Source: Planctomycetota bacterium (GTDB lineage: Bacteria > Planctomycetota > Phycisphaerae > UBA1845 > Fen-1342). From it: a stretch of DNA of 32,854 nt. Both the position numbers and the translations under genes were made by a program. This document shows, one piece after another, positions 1 to 7,698 of this stretch. The notes beneath the pieces were generated by a model, which worked only from the letters and a program-made list of their open reading frames with translations, made no database searches and was not told the origin of the DNA. The stretch covers positions 1 through 32,854 of the forward strand of contig JACRLV010000197.1 in NCBI GenBank assembly GCA_016235145.1, read 5' to 3'. How positions within the stretch are numbered: position 1 is the stretch's first letter; the number at the start of each line of letters is the position of its first letter.

Positions 1-128
1 GCAGGCCCGCACCACTCAAACCTTACCAATGACCATCGAGCGGCGAGTGGGAACGCGCTTACCCATGCTGTAAAGGAACATCGCACACCGTTGGCAGAAG
101 TGCGGACCGACCGTAACATCCTGTCAGT

Positions 129-145
129 GTTCGGCTTAGCCGAAC
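129..145. promoter_or_regulatory. Perfect 17-bp palindrome upstream of the sigma operon
   Basis: The sequence GTTCGGCTTAGCCGAAC is an 8-bp perfect inverted repeat around one central T. It lies about 75 bases before the sigma-factor start and looks like an operator for a dimeric regulator; a short hairpin is the alternative. Nothing else recognisable was seen in bases 1-220. The regulator is unknown. Confidence 0.4.
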
Positions 146-220
146 CGTCTTCGCGATGGGCGGGCGGATTTCCGCTGCAATGAACCGCCGCGTCGACCGT
201 TAGGCTTCTATGAGGGAACC

Positions 221-823
221 GTGAACCTGCCGGGCTTCGACGGTGTGCTCCGCCGCGCCCGACAGCGCGACCCGCAAGCGCTGGCCGCGCTTGTGCAGGC
301 GTACGCGGCCCGCGTCAGCGGTTTGCTGTTTCGGCTGACGCGATCGCGCGACGCCGCCGAGGAGTTGACGCAGGAGACGTTCCTGCGGGTTGTGCGGACG
401 ATCGACGCGTACGAGGATTCGGGACGGTTCGAGTCGTGGCTGTTCCGGATCGCAGCGAACCTGGCCCGCGATTGGGGTCGTAGTTCTCGGCGCCGCGGCA
501 ACGTGGCTTGGATTGACGCCACGGACGACGCGGCCGACGACGTGCGGGAGTTCGTCCAGCGCGTCGAAGCCCGGCCGGATGCGCAGCTCGCCGATCGCGA
601 GGCCCGTGAGCGGCTGGCGGAGGCCTTGGGACGGCTACCCGAAATGGATCGGGAGATCCTCCTGTTGCGGCACTTTTCCGAATTGCCGTTTCAGGAAATC
701 GCCGATGTGCTCGGCGTGCCGCTGGGGACGGCTTTGGCCCGGGCGCATCGGGCGCTGGAACGCTTGCGAAGGGAATGCGATTTCGCCGCCGACGCGACGG
801 AAGGTGGAAGACACGGGCGGTAG
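221..823 (+). CDS. RNA polymerase ECF sigma factor (sigma-70 family)
   Basis: This 200-residue protein has the two-domain layout of extracytoplasmic-function sigma factors, which direct RNA polymerase to a small regulon after an envelope or stress signal. Region 2 covers about residues 20-95, with the core-binding stretch RDAAEELTQETFLRVV followed by ESWLFRIAANLARD for -10 recognition and melting. Region 4 covers about residues 130-185 (LPEMDREILLLRHF, then the helix-turn-helix FQEIADVLGVPLGTALARAH). The start is GTG, chosen because GAGGG at 212-216 sits four bases upstream; an ATG at 210 is out of frame. The next gene encodes a single-pass membrane protein, as expected of a sigma/anti-sigma pair. 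The ECF subgroup cannot be assigned by eye. Confidence 0.93.
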   Translation: MNLPGFDGVLRRARQRDPQALAALVQAYAARVSGLLFRLTRSRDAAEELTQETFLRVVRTIDAYEDSGRFESWLFRIAANLARDWGRSSRRRGNVAWIDATDDAADDVREFVQRVEARPDAQLADREARERLAEALGRLPEMDREILLLRHFSELPFQEIADVLGVPLGTALARAHRALERLRRECDFAADATEGGRHGR

Positions 824-853
824 CAGCCGAGCCGGACGTAGCGGGAGATGGAC

Positions 854-1309
854 GTGAATCGCGTGAACGAACAGCTTGAACGCGAAGTGGACGCCGGGCT
901 GAAGGCGCTCGCGCCGCTGCTCGATGTTCCGCCGCCCGATGGCGACACGATGCAGCGCCTGATCGGGCGTGTGATCCGCGAATCGCGGCGGGAGGCGAAG
1001 GTCTTCCGGCTGCTCCGGCGCGGGTGGTTGGCGACCGGAGCCGCGGCCTGTTTGGCGCTGGGGCTGACGCGAACGCTCTGGACCGCCGGACAACCGGCCG
1101 GACCTGCTTCGTCGGCGCAGGAACTGGCGAATTCGATTTCAGATTGGGTTGAGGCGGCGACGGAATCAAACGAGGATCTGCGGCGGCTGTACGGCGCGGA
1201 TTGGTCGGAGGATGTCGCCGACAACGACGTCGGGCGGGATGACATTCGCGATGCGCTGGACAGCGTGGATGAGTCGATCGACGCGATTGAATCCGTGCTG
1301 GGAGCCTAG
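854..1309 (+). CDS. Putative membrane anti-sigma factor or sigma-operon membrane protein
   Basis: A small protein of 151 residues from the chosen start. A basic N-terminal cytoplasmic helix rich in E and R is followed by one hydrophobic segment (about GWLATGAAACLALGLTRTLW) and an acidic outer tail rich in D and E. It lies about 30 bases after the ECF sigma gene, where anti-sigma factors usually sit. No zinc-binding HxxxCxxC motif is visible, so this is not a classical ZAS-type anti-sigma factor and the role is inferred from position and topology. I prefer GTG at 854 to ATG at 848 because GGGAG at 843-847 touches the ATG but sits six bases from the GTG. Likely co-transcribed with the sigma gene. 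Confidence 0.7.
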   Translation: MNRVNEQLEREVDAGLKALAPLLDVPPPDGDTMQRLIGRVIRESRREAKVFRLLRRGWLATGAAACLALGLTRTLWTAGQPAGPASSAQELANSISDWVEAATESNEDLRRLYGADWSEDVADNDVGRDDIRDALDSVDESIDAIESVLGA

Positions 1310-1331
1310 CTTGAGATGATGGGCACTGCTG

Positions 1332-2273
1332 TTGTCGATCGCGACGTTTGGGGCGACGGTTTGCCTGTCGCCGTCGCCCGCCAGCGCGCAGGCACAGCAA
1401 AAGCGGCCCAACGCATCCCAACGCGACGCAAGATCCAAGCAAGGCGGATCGGACCGGCGAGCGCCGGAAAAGACCGGCGGCCGCGTGCTGCTGGACGTGG
1501 GGAGCCTCGAAGAGGTTTTTCCGCCCATGCCGGGGCCGAATCCGTTCCGGTTGCGGCCCGAGGATCGCGCCGACCTGGCGCCCGGAGAAGACGAGGCATT
1601 GCTGGCGTTCACGCGCGCAAAGGTGCCGAAGCTCCACTTGCGACTGAACCAGCTAAGGCGGCGCGAGCCAGGGGAATTCCGTCAGCGCCTGACGGAAGCC
1701 GCTCCGCGGTTGCGGATGCTGCGGCGGCTCTTCGACGAGTCACCCGAAATCGCGGCCCAGGTCGTTCAGCACATCGACGCGGTCGACACGATCAAACGCG
1801 CGGGTCGGTTGTGGGCAGAGCGGACATCAACCGCCGACCGCCGAGCGCGGATAGAGAATGACGTGCGGCGGCGGCTGGCGGAGCTTTCATCGATCGAGCA
1901 GCAGCTTGCGCAGCTTCGCGTCGCGGATCTCGTGGCCAGGCGCGACGAGATACTCGACCAGGAGGTCGCTCGTTTGGTCGATCCGCAGACGGACCTGGCG
2001 GGCGAAGCCGACGAGGTGGTCGAGTTCGTCGAGGCGGCGCGGCTGGCCAGAACCGACTCGGCAAAGGCGGGGGCGCGGACCGATCTGCGCGACCTGTTGT
2101 GGGTGCTGCTCGACGAGCAGATCGATACGCTGAACGAACGGGCCCAATACCTGGAACACAACCGCGAGACCATCGTCACCCGCCGAATGGACGTCTTCCT
2201 CCGCCGTGTGCGCGGCGCCGAGCCGCCGAATGCAGCCCCGCCGAACGCCGCCCCGCCGACCATTCGTCCGTGA
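1332..2273 (+). CDS. Exported helical protein of unknown function, third gene of the sigma operon
   Basis: This protein of about 313 residues is not a family I recognise. It begins with a signal-peptide-like stretch (SIATFGATVCLSP, then SPASAQA, a probable signal peptidase I site). A long charged alpha-helical region rich in E, R, L and A follows, with coiled-coil character around RRRLAELSSIEQQLAQLR. It ends in a proline/alanine tail with the repeat PPNAA. No ATG is available: an in-frame stop lies at 1317-1319, so the start must be the TTG at 1332 or a CTG at 1326 or 1329; GATGGG at 1318-1323 is a reasonable ribosome site for the TTG. It begins 22 bases after the membrane protein, so it is probably in the same operon and may be a periplasmic sensor or effector. 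That role is inference. Confidence 0.7.
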   Translation: MSIATFGATVCLSPSPASAQAQQKRPNASQRDARSKQGGSDRRAPEKTGGRVLLDVGSLEEVFPPMPGPNPFRLRPEDRADLAPGEDEALLAFTRAKVPKLHLRLNQLRRREPGEFRQRLTEAAPRLRMLRRLFDESPEIAAQVVQHIDAVDTIKRAGRLWAERTSTADRRARIENDVRRRLAELSSIEQQLAQLRVADLVARRDEILDQEVARLVDPQTDLAGEADEVVEFVEAARLARTDSAKAGARTDLRDLLWVLLDEQIDTLNERAQYLEHNRETIVTRRMDVFLRRVRGAEPPNAAPPNAAPPTIRP

Positions 2274-2409
2274 GTTTCCGACCGCAGTCGCACCGGTAGG
2301 GCGAGTAGATCACCGCTTAAGGTCCGAATATCCGGCGACCATCGTTCGTCGCGATGCCAGAATTCGGCAAGGGTGCCCGCGGTCAGAATTCAACGAGAAT
2401 CCACTTTTC

Positions 2410-2439
2410 GTGACAGAGTTCACGCCCTTCGCGTATAGT
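2410..2439 (+). promoter_or_regulatory. Sigma-70-type promoter for the beta-strand repeat protein
   Basis: GTGACA at 2410-2415 and TATAGT at 2434-2439 are separated by 18 bases, and each matches the consensus at five of six positions. Transcription would start near 2446, giving a leader of about 55 bases before the ATG at 2501. Confidence 0.5.
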
Positions 2440-2500
2440 TCCTTCCGGTGTGTTCGGGTTTCCGATGTGAATCGTCCAAAAAACCAAGGGGAACTGCGCG

Positions 2501-5500
2501 ATGAAACGGGCCAATTTCGCCGTGCGCACAGTGTGCGTCCTCAGCTATGTAATCGGTGCGTCTCTCTCTACAGAATCAGCTTTCGCAACGGGGCTATCGT
2601 GGAGCAACGCCGCCGGCGGATCGGCGTCAATCGCGACGAACTGGACGCCCAATCAGGTGCCAACCTCGGCGGACGACCTGACGTTCAATCTGGCGGGCAG
2701 CTATGCGGTGACGTTCAATTCATCGACAACCGCCAGCCGGACGCAGACGTTTCGGCAGGGCACGGTCACGTTGACCATGAGCAGCCCGCACACGACCAGC
2801 AACGGAGTCGCGATCGGCGATCTGGCCGGCGACGTGTCCGTCGTCACGCTCACGACCGGACGCTGGAGCAGCGGGCCGGCGGGCTTTGTCAACATCGGCG
2901 ACGCCGCCGGTTCGACCGGGACGTTGAACGTCAACGACGACGACGCGGACTTCCTCGTCACCGGCACGAGCGATCTGTTCGTCGGAAACAACGGCACGGG
3001 CACGTTGAACATCACTGGCGTCGGAACGGTGACGCTCAACGACGCGATTTTCGTTGGGCAGGGCAGCGCCGCGAGCGGCCACCTCACCGTGTCCGGCTTC
3101 CTGGCTTCTCCGCCGTTCGGCGTCTCGACACTTCAGAGCAGCGGCACGGGACAGTCGCGATTCGGCAACGGCGGCGATGCGACGGTGAGCATCGCAAACG
3201 GCGCGCTGGCGCACTTTGCGGGCGATCTCGTGATCGCCAACCTCTCCACATCAGCGTCGAACGTAACCGTGCAAGGCCCGGGCCTTGTGGCGGACGCGAC
3301 GCTTGACGTCGATGGCGATCTGCTGCTCGGCAGCAACACCAGCGCCGGCATCGCCGCGGGCGCGGAAACGTTGGTCGCGAACGCCGACAGCCGCGTGCTG
3401 GTGGGCGGCACGCTTTTCGTCGCCGGCGATCCCGACGGCGGAACGGCGACCCTGCATTCCAGCACCGGCGGACTCGTGTCCGCGAATTCGCTCAGCATCG
3501 GCAACGGCGCGACGCTCGACCTTGACGGCGGCGCAATCGATATCGACGGCGGGACGTTGAGCTGGACCAACACGGCGTCCTCGCCGCGCTTCAACGGGGG
3601 GATCGGAAATCCCGTCATCACGATGAAGAACGACGCGACCGCGACGCTCACGCCGACCGCGGGCGGCCTGGCGCTGGTGGTCGGCGGCGGGACCGGGGCG
3701 AACTTGTGCGATTTCGACGTGCGTTTCGGCGCCGACCTCACGACCACCGGGTCCGTCACGCTCGGCGAAGGCTCGGACGACTACGGCGGAATGATCATCA
3801 GCGGCGCCGGCTCGACAATGACCATGCCCGTCGGCAGCACGCTCACGGTCGGCAGCGCCGGCGACGGCCGCTTTGAAGGGGAACTCGGCGGCAGCGTCAG
3901 CGGCGACAAGCTCGCCATCGCCGCCGGTGCAACATCAGCCGCGAACGTAATCGTGGAGAATCCCTTAACGACGGCGACGTTCCGAGACGTCTACGTCGGC
4001 GGTTCGTCAGGTGGTCCGGGCGGCGATGGGCATTTGATCGTCAACGCCGGCGGCGCGCTGAGTCTCCCGGATAGCGGTCTGAGCATGGTCATTTGGTCGA
4101 CCGGATTGGTTGATGTGCAACAGGCCGATGGGCCGAACGCGACGATGTCGTGCCAGGGTGTGCTTGAAATTGAGGACGGCGGGACCGTGAACATGGACGC
4201 CGTCGGCGCGCAGCCGCCTGGGATCATCCGCGGTCCCAACGACATCCCCGGCGCCGGCACGATCAACGCCAACATCGTGCTCTTCGGCGGTACGACGCTG
4301 GAGCTTGTCAATGGCGACCTTACGGTCGGCGACAGCACCGATACGAACGGGTTCATCGCTGATGACGGCAGCCTTGTTTCGGTCGGCGCTCACACGCTGA
4401 CGCTGAACGACGCCGATCGAGCGAAGGTCGATACGGTGACCATCAACGGCGGCCAGATCGTCGCACCCAACGGACTTGAAATCGTGACGCCGGGAACCAA
4501 CGGCACTTTGACCGGAACAGGCACCATCACCACGTCCGACCTCTTCATGGACTCCGGCGGCAGCGTCATCACCGCCACCGGTGCCGCCGGAATCACGATC
4601 ACCGGCAAGTTCCGCAACAACTCCGGAATGATCGACGGCACGAAGTACACCTTCAATAACAATCCGGCGATCGCCGACAGCGGCTGGACCGGCGCGGGCA
4701 CGATTGATGCCCAGGTCGTGTTCAATTCCGGAACCAAGGTGCGCGCGCTCGCGAACATGACGATGGGCGACGGCAGCAATTTCGGCGTCACGTTCAACGT
4801 CGGCAGCGAGATGCACGCAGACACGCGCACCATCACCTTGCTCGACGGCAACGGCGTGGGGCTGCCTTCGATCACCGATCTCAGCGGAGGGCACGTCGTC
4901 TGCACCCAGCCGCTGACGGTCAACAGCGGGCGACGCCTGTCCGGGCGCGGCGGGAGCATCGATTCGCCGACCGTGAGCGTCTTCGGCCGCCTGAGCCCCG
5001 GAGAGCTGATTGGCGTGCCGGTTGGGGAAACGGGCGAGCTGACGATCAACGGCAACCTGACGCTGGGCGCGACCGCCGACACGGATATTGAAATCCAAGG
5101 CCTGCTGGGACCGGTCGAGTATGACCGCGTGGTCGTCAACGGCGTGGCGACGCTCGGCGGCGACCTGAACGTCAACTTCCTGAACGGCTTCGTTCCGCCG
5201 ATCGGGAGCGTCTGGACGGTGATGACTTACAACTCGAAGGTCGGGGATTTCGCGAACATCAACGTCGCTCCGGGCTCGCCGTCGTGCGTGTTCGTCGCGG
5301 TCAGCGATCGGTCGGTCGTCGTCACGCGCGGCCTGCCGGGCGATCTGGACGACGAAGGGGACGTGGACATCAGCGACCTGGCCCTGCTGCTGAGCAACTT
5401 CGGCTGCCACGGCGCGGTCGAATTTCCTTGCCCGATCGACCTCGATCTGAACGGCGACACGGACATCAGCGACCTGGCGATCCTGCTGAGCAACTTCGGA

Positions 5501-5515
5501 CAGACGTGTAGCTGA
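2501..5515 (+). CDS. Secreted beta-strand-repeat protein with C-terminal dockerin-like calcium loops
   Basis: A 1004-residue exported protein. Residues 1-30 form a Sec signal peptide (hydrophobic core VCVLSYVIGASL, cleavage near AFA). The body, about 30-930, is made of short G/T/N/D-rich beta-strand units of the type GTLNVN, GTLNITG, GNGATLDLDGG and GGTTLELVNGDL. These resemble the repeats of autotransporter-associated and other planctomycete surface proteins and probably fold as a right-handed beta-helix. Residues 947-1004 hold two dockerin-type EF-like loops (DDEGDVDISDLALLLSNFG and DLNGDTDISDLAILLSNFG), each with the D-x-D-x-D calcium pattern. The ATG has AAGGGGA at 2486-2492 eight bases upstream. 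No cohesin is encoded nearby, so the dockerin-like pair is more likely a generic cell-surface or sorting module than part of a cellulosome. Confidence 0.85.
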   Translation: MKRANFAVRTVCVLSYVIGASLSTESAFATGLSWSNAAGGSASIATNWTPNQVPTSADDLTFNLAGSYAVTFNSSTTASRTQTFRQGTVTLTMSSPHTTSNGVAIGDLAGDVSVVTLTTGRWSSGPAGFVNIGDAAGSTGTLNVNDDDADFLVTGTSDLFVGNNGTGTLNITGVGTVTLNDAIFVGQGSAASGHLTVSGFLASPPFGVSTLQSSGTGQSRFGNGGDATVSIANGALAHFAGDLVIANLSTSASNVTVQGPGLVADATLDVDGDLLLGSNTSAGIAAGAETLVANADSRVLVGGTLFVAGDPDGGTATLHSSTGGLVSANSLSIGNGATLDLDGGAIDIDGGTLSWTNTASSPRFNGGIGNPVITMKNDATATLTPTAGGLALVVGGGTGANLCDFDVRFGADLTTTGSVTLGEGSDDYGGMIISGAGSTMTMPVGSTLTVGSAGDGRFEGELGGSVSGDKLAIAAGATSAANVIVENPLTTATFRDVYVGGSSGGPGGDGHLIVNAGGALSLPDSGLSMVIWSTGLVDVQQADGPNATMSCQGVLEIEDGGTVNMDAVGAQPPGIIRGPNDIPGAGTINANIVLFGGTTLELVNGDLTVGDSTDTNGFIADDGSLVSVGAHTLTLNDADRAKVDTVTINGGQIVAPNGLEIVTPGTNGTLTGTGTITTSDLFMDSGGSVITATGAAGITITGKFRNNSGMIDGTKYTFNNNPAIADSGWTGAGTIDAQVVFNSGTKVRALANMTMGDGSNFGVTFNVGSEMHADTRTITLLDGNGVGLPSITDLSGGHVVCTQPLTVNSGRRLSGRGGSIDSPTVSVFGRLSPGELIGVPVGETGELTINGNLTLGATADTDIEIQGLLGPVEYDRVVVNGVATLGGDLNVNFLNGFVPPIGSVWTVMTYNSKVGDFANINVAPGSPSCVFVAVSDRSVVVTRGLPGDLDDEGDVDISDLALLLSNFGCHGAVEFPCPIDLDLNGDTDISDLAILLSNFGQTCS

Positions 5516-5573
5516 AGATCGGGCGAGGCACGGCCGCGTGTGAGCGGCGAAGCGCTGTGCTTTCGAACGTGGT

Positions 5574-5607
5574 GGCATGCTCTCGCGGTACTCCGCGTGA
5601 GCATGCC
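5574..5607. repeat. Long interrupted palindrome in the 5516-5820 gap
   Basis: GGCATGCTC and GAGCATGCC form a 9-bp stem. After one T/T mismatch the stem continues with CGCGG and CCGCG around the loop TACT. The element lies about 60 bases after the stop at 5515 and has no T-tract. It could be a Rho-independent-like stop, a boundary element, or a dispersed repeat of the GTGGCATGCTC kind. The rest of the roughly 305-base gap between genes holds nothing I can name. Confidence 0.6.
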
Positions 5608-5820
5608 TCCTCGCTTCGCGCGCTCGTCACTTCAGATCGCACAGAAATCCAACCGCCGAATTCGAGGGCTGTGGCGTTCGAGTAGCCGAAATTGCTCCCG
5701 AACGACCTGAATGACCACGTCGAGTGCAACGCGAGCTTGTCACGCGCCACACCGCGATGCGGGGCGGTGTAGGACGACCGTCTCGAACATGTTGCTTCCG
5801 ACGAGTCCGGCGGAGTTCGA

Positions 5821-6411
5821 TCAGGCGCTTCTCATGCGATCGACGAGCGCCCGCCAGTTTTCGCACGACCACCGAAGCGAGGCCGGCATATTCTCGACTG
5901 TGCGTCCGGCTCTGCAGAGTTCTGCCAGTTTCTTAGCCGCATCAGATGCGGCCCTTTCGTGCTTCACTCTTGGACCTTCTGAGGCTTCGTCGGTTTGTCC
6001 AGTGCTCAGGAACTGAATCCAGTTTTCCAACCGGTCTTTTGCAAAGATGAAAACGACGCGATCAAATTGCTGCTTCGTGATCGCTTGTTTTTGCGCTTCC
6101 TGCCAGAACAGCTCTCGGAGTGCGTTTCCGTGGGCACAATCGTGGTCACAATCGGCCCATACCATTAGCGTCGTGTCGCCGCCGGCATTTAGGCAGAGAT
6201 TGAGCTCTCTGGGCATCGCGGCTATGACGCCTTTTCTATTGCCGCAGGGTGCAAGTCGTACCACGTTGCTTCCGTTCCAGGGGCGCAGCCAATTGGGACA
6301 GAGTGCTCGCATGAGCCGGTTTATGAACACCGGGTCAATGCTCGTACGCTTGGCACTGCCATCGCCTTTTTCACCTTCGCAGAGGCAGACGACCTGTGTT
6401 CTACTCGCCAC
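5821..6411 (-). CDS. TOPRIM-like (RloB/DUF4276-type) probable nuclease paired with an AAA ATPase
   Basis: This 196-residue protein has the acidic pattern of TOPRIM-fold nucleases. A first strand ends in a glutamate (QVVCLCEGEKGD, E12). A G-rich turn (LAPCGNRKG) leads to the D-x-D strand (TLMVWADCDHD, D87, D89, D91). A third acidic site lies in FIFAKDRLENWI (E129, W131), similar to the E-x-W motif of DUF4276 and RloB proteins. In OLD, RloAB, AbiL and PARIS-type modules such a protein is the effector released or driven by an ABC-like ATPase. The start is GTG at 6411, with AGGGGG seven bases upstream, and overlaps the ATPase stop by about 11 bases, which implies translational coupling. The longer open frame up to 6519 lies inside the ATPase gene and is not needed. 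The family placement is by motif only. Base composition is visibly less GC-rich than its neighbours. Confidence 0.72.
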   Translation of the reverse strand: MASRTQVVCLCEGEKGDGSAKRTSIDPVFINRLMRALCPNWLRPWNGSNVVRLAPCGNRKGVIAAMPRELNLCLNAGGDTTLMVWADCDHDCAHGNALRELFWQEAQKQAITKQQFDRVVFIFAKDRLENWIQFLSTGQTDEASEGPRVKHERAASDAAKKLAELCRAGRTVENMPASLRWSCENWRALVDRMRSA

Positions 6412-7516
6412 GGACCCACCCCCTGGCGATTGCTTCGCCGGCAGCCATGCCTTCCGGGATCTTGAGCGGTCCGATCCGCGTCGGAGCGGTGTGGTTTTCG
6501 CGCCAGAGGTACCGCCCATTTTCCTCCCCGCTGCTACTCAGAATTTCCGGATGATGCGAGATCAATACGAGTTGGTGGTTCTCGTCCAGGAGTTCACGCA
6601 TCGAGAGCACCCACGGCTGAAGCTCGGGCAAGCCGACGAAGTTGTCCGGTTCGTCCAGCATCACCGTTCTCGTCGCATTCGTCTCCAACGCTGCTCTAAT
6701 CATGTATAGTCCGACTAGCGCTCGTTCCCCGTCGGAAAGCTGGTGGAAAAACAGAAGCGTGGGTTTGCTCGCCGCGTTTTCAAACCGGAGTTGCAGGGTC
6801 TTGGTATTCATCCCGGCGTCGACAAGTTTGAACGATCGAAAATCCGGCCAAACGACCTTCAGTAGGTCCCGAAGTACGTCAGTCCACTCCTGCTCCTGAG
6901 CCAACGAGCGATACCACGACGTCAGGTTGGTCATCGATAGATCCGAGTGCCGCGCCTCGGCTTTGCTTTCCGGTTCCATACTGCGAGGATTGGGGCGAAG
7001 AATCAGGAGCTTGGCGACTTCCGTCTTGAGTAGCTCGAGTTTGGCGAGATTGACACCGCGTGGCTGTATGGCCGCCAGAGCCGCCTGCCGCCAATCAAGC
7101 GGAAACGACGCTCGCGTTCCGTCGCCTCTTTCGAAGTCCACGCCGTCCAAGCTCCGCTCGAACAGCGATTTCCCATCGCAACTCGCACACTCCTTGATGA
7201 TCCGTGGTTTCTCATATGCCGCTTTCTGTTCGATGTGCAGCGTGTAGTCGAAGCCGTACCCGTCAACGCTAAATCCCAACGAAAACTCCTGGGTCGAACT
7301 ATCGAGCCAATCGGTGAACTCAAGACGGGGTACGTCATGCTCGCCCGTTCCACCGAGCAGTGCTTCACCCGTCCCGAGGTTTCGTAGCAAGCGCAGTGTA
7401 TCGAACACCGAACTCTTGCCTGCGCCGTTGGGGCCGCAGAGCACGGCGAACGGCTCAAGCGCGGCGTTGAAATTCACCAGGCAACGAAAATTGTTCACGT
7501 ACAGTCGAGTGATCAT
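6401..7516 (-). CDS. AAA family ATPase (OLD/RecF-like, AAA_15/AAA_21)
   Basis: A 371-residue ABC-type ATPase of the RecF/SMC/OLD superfamily. It opens with MITRLYVNNFRCL, typical of AAA_15 and AAA_21 proteins. The Walker A loop is GPNGAGKSS (residues 28-36), the signature motif LSDGERALVGL (260-270), Walker B RTVMLDEPDN (283-292, catalytic E289), and the switch histidines LISHHPEIL (318-326). There is no room for a long coiled coil: only about 220 residues separate Walker A from the signature. The C-terminus lacks the TOPRIM domain of true OLD proteins, and that activity seems to be supplied by the overlapping downstream gene. The ATG has AGGA about seven bases upstream and a good promoter at 7576-7604. 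DNA binding and an anti-phage role are inferred from the gene pair. Confidence 0.88.
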   Translation of the reverse strand: MITRLYVNNFRCLVNFNAALEPFAVLCGPNGAGKSSVFDTLRLLRNLGTGEALLGGTGEHDVPRLEFTDWLDSSTQEFSLGFSVDGYGFDYTLHIEQKAAYEKPRIIKECASCDGKSLFERSLDGVDFERGDGTRASFPLDWRQAALAAIQPRGVNLAKLELLKTEVAKLLILRPNPRSMEPESKAEARHSDLSMTNLTSWYRSLAQEQEWTDVLRDLLKVVWPDFRSFKLVDAGMNTKTLQLRFENAASKPTLLFFHQLSDGERALVGLYMIRAALETNATRTVMLDEPDNFVGLPELQPWVLSMRELLDENHQLVLISHHPEILSSSGEENGRYLWRENHTAPTRIGPLKIPEGMAAGEAIARGWVRGE

Positions 7517-7569
7517 GTGTTTTTCCTAATCCGCTCAGACTTCGCGTCGGCACTAGCGCGTTTCGCCAT
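7513..7569 (-). CDS. Possible 18-residue leader peptide of the ATPase cassette
   Basis: An ATG at 7569 opens an 18-codon frame (MAKRASADAKSERIRKNT) whose TGA overlaps the ATPase ATG in an ATGA junction, the usual sign of translational coupling. Its ATG lies where the upstream promoter would place the first transcribed base, so it would be leaderless. The peptide is short, basic and helical. The frame may be a chance reading; no homology evidence is available. Confidence 0.3.
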   Translation of the reverse strand: MAKRASADAKSERIRKNT

Positions 7570-7575
7570 GCTGCG

Positions 7576-7604
7576 TGAATAATCCCGATTGTTCAAAAGG
7601 TCAA
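7576..7604 (-). promoter_or_regulatory. Promoter of the ATPase/TOPRIM cassette
   Basis: Read on the minus strand, TTGACC and TATTCA are separated by exactly 17 bases, a strong sigma-70-type match. The transcript would begin near 7569, about 53 bases before the ATPase ATG. Confidence 0.6.
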
Positions 7605-7698
7605 CGCCGCCCTGCATTCGCAATTCCGACGCGACGGGCGTCTGGTTGCCACCCCACAGGCGCTGGACCCGCCTGAGCCGTCCGGTGATCATCGCCGC

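Noticed and set aside
4007-5578. Minus-strand open frame of 523 codons opposite the beta-strand-repeat gene
   Set aside because: It mirrors the repeat structure of the plus-strand gene and has no recognisable motif or start signal.
6401-7516. Retron or true OLD nuclease
   Set aside because: No reverse transcriptase is present and the ATPase lacks a fused TOPRIM domain, so the pair is better described as a split ATPase/TOPRIM module.
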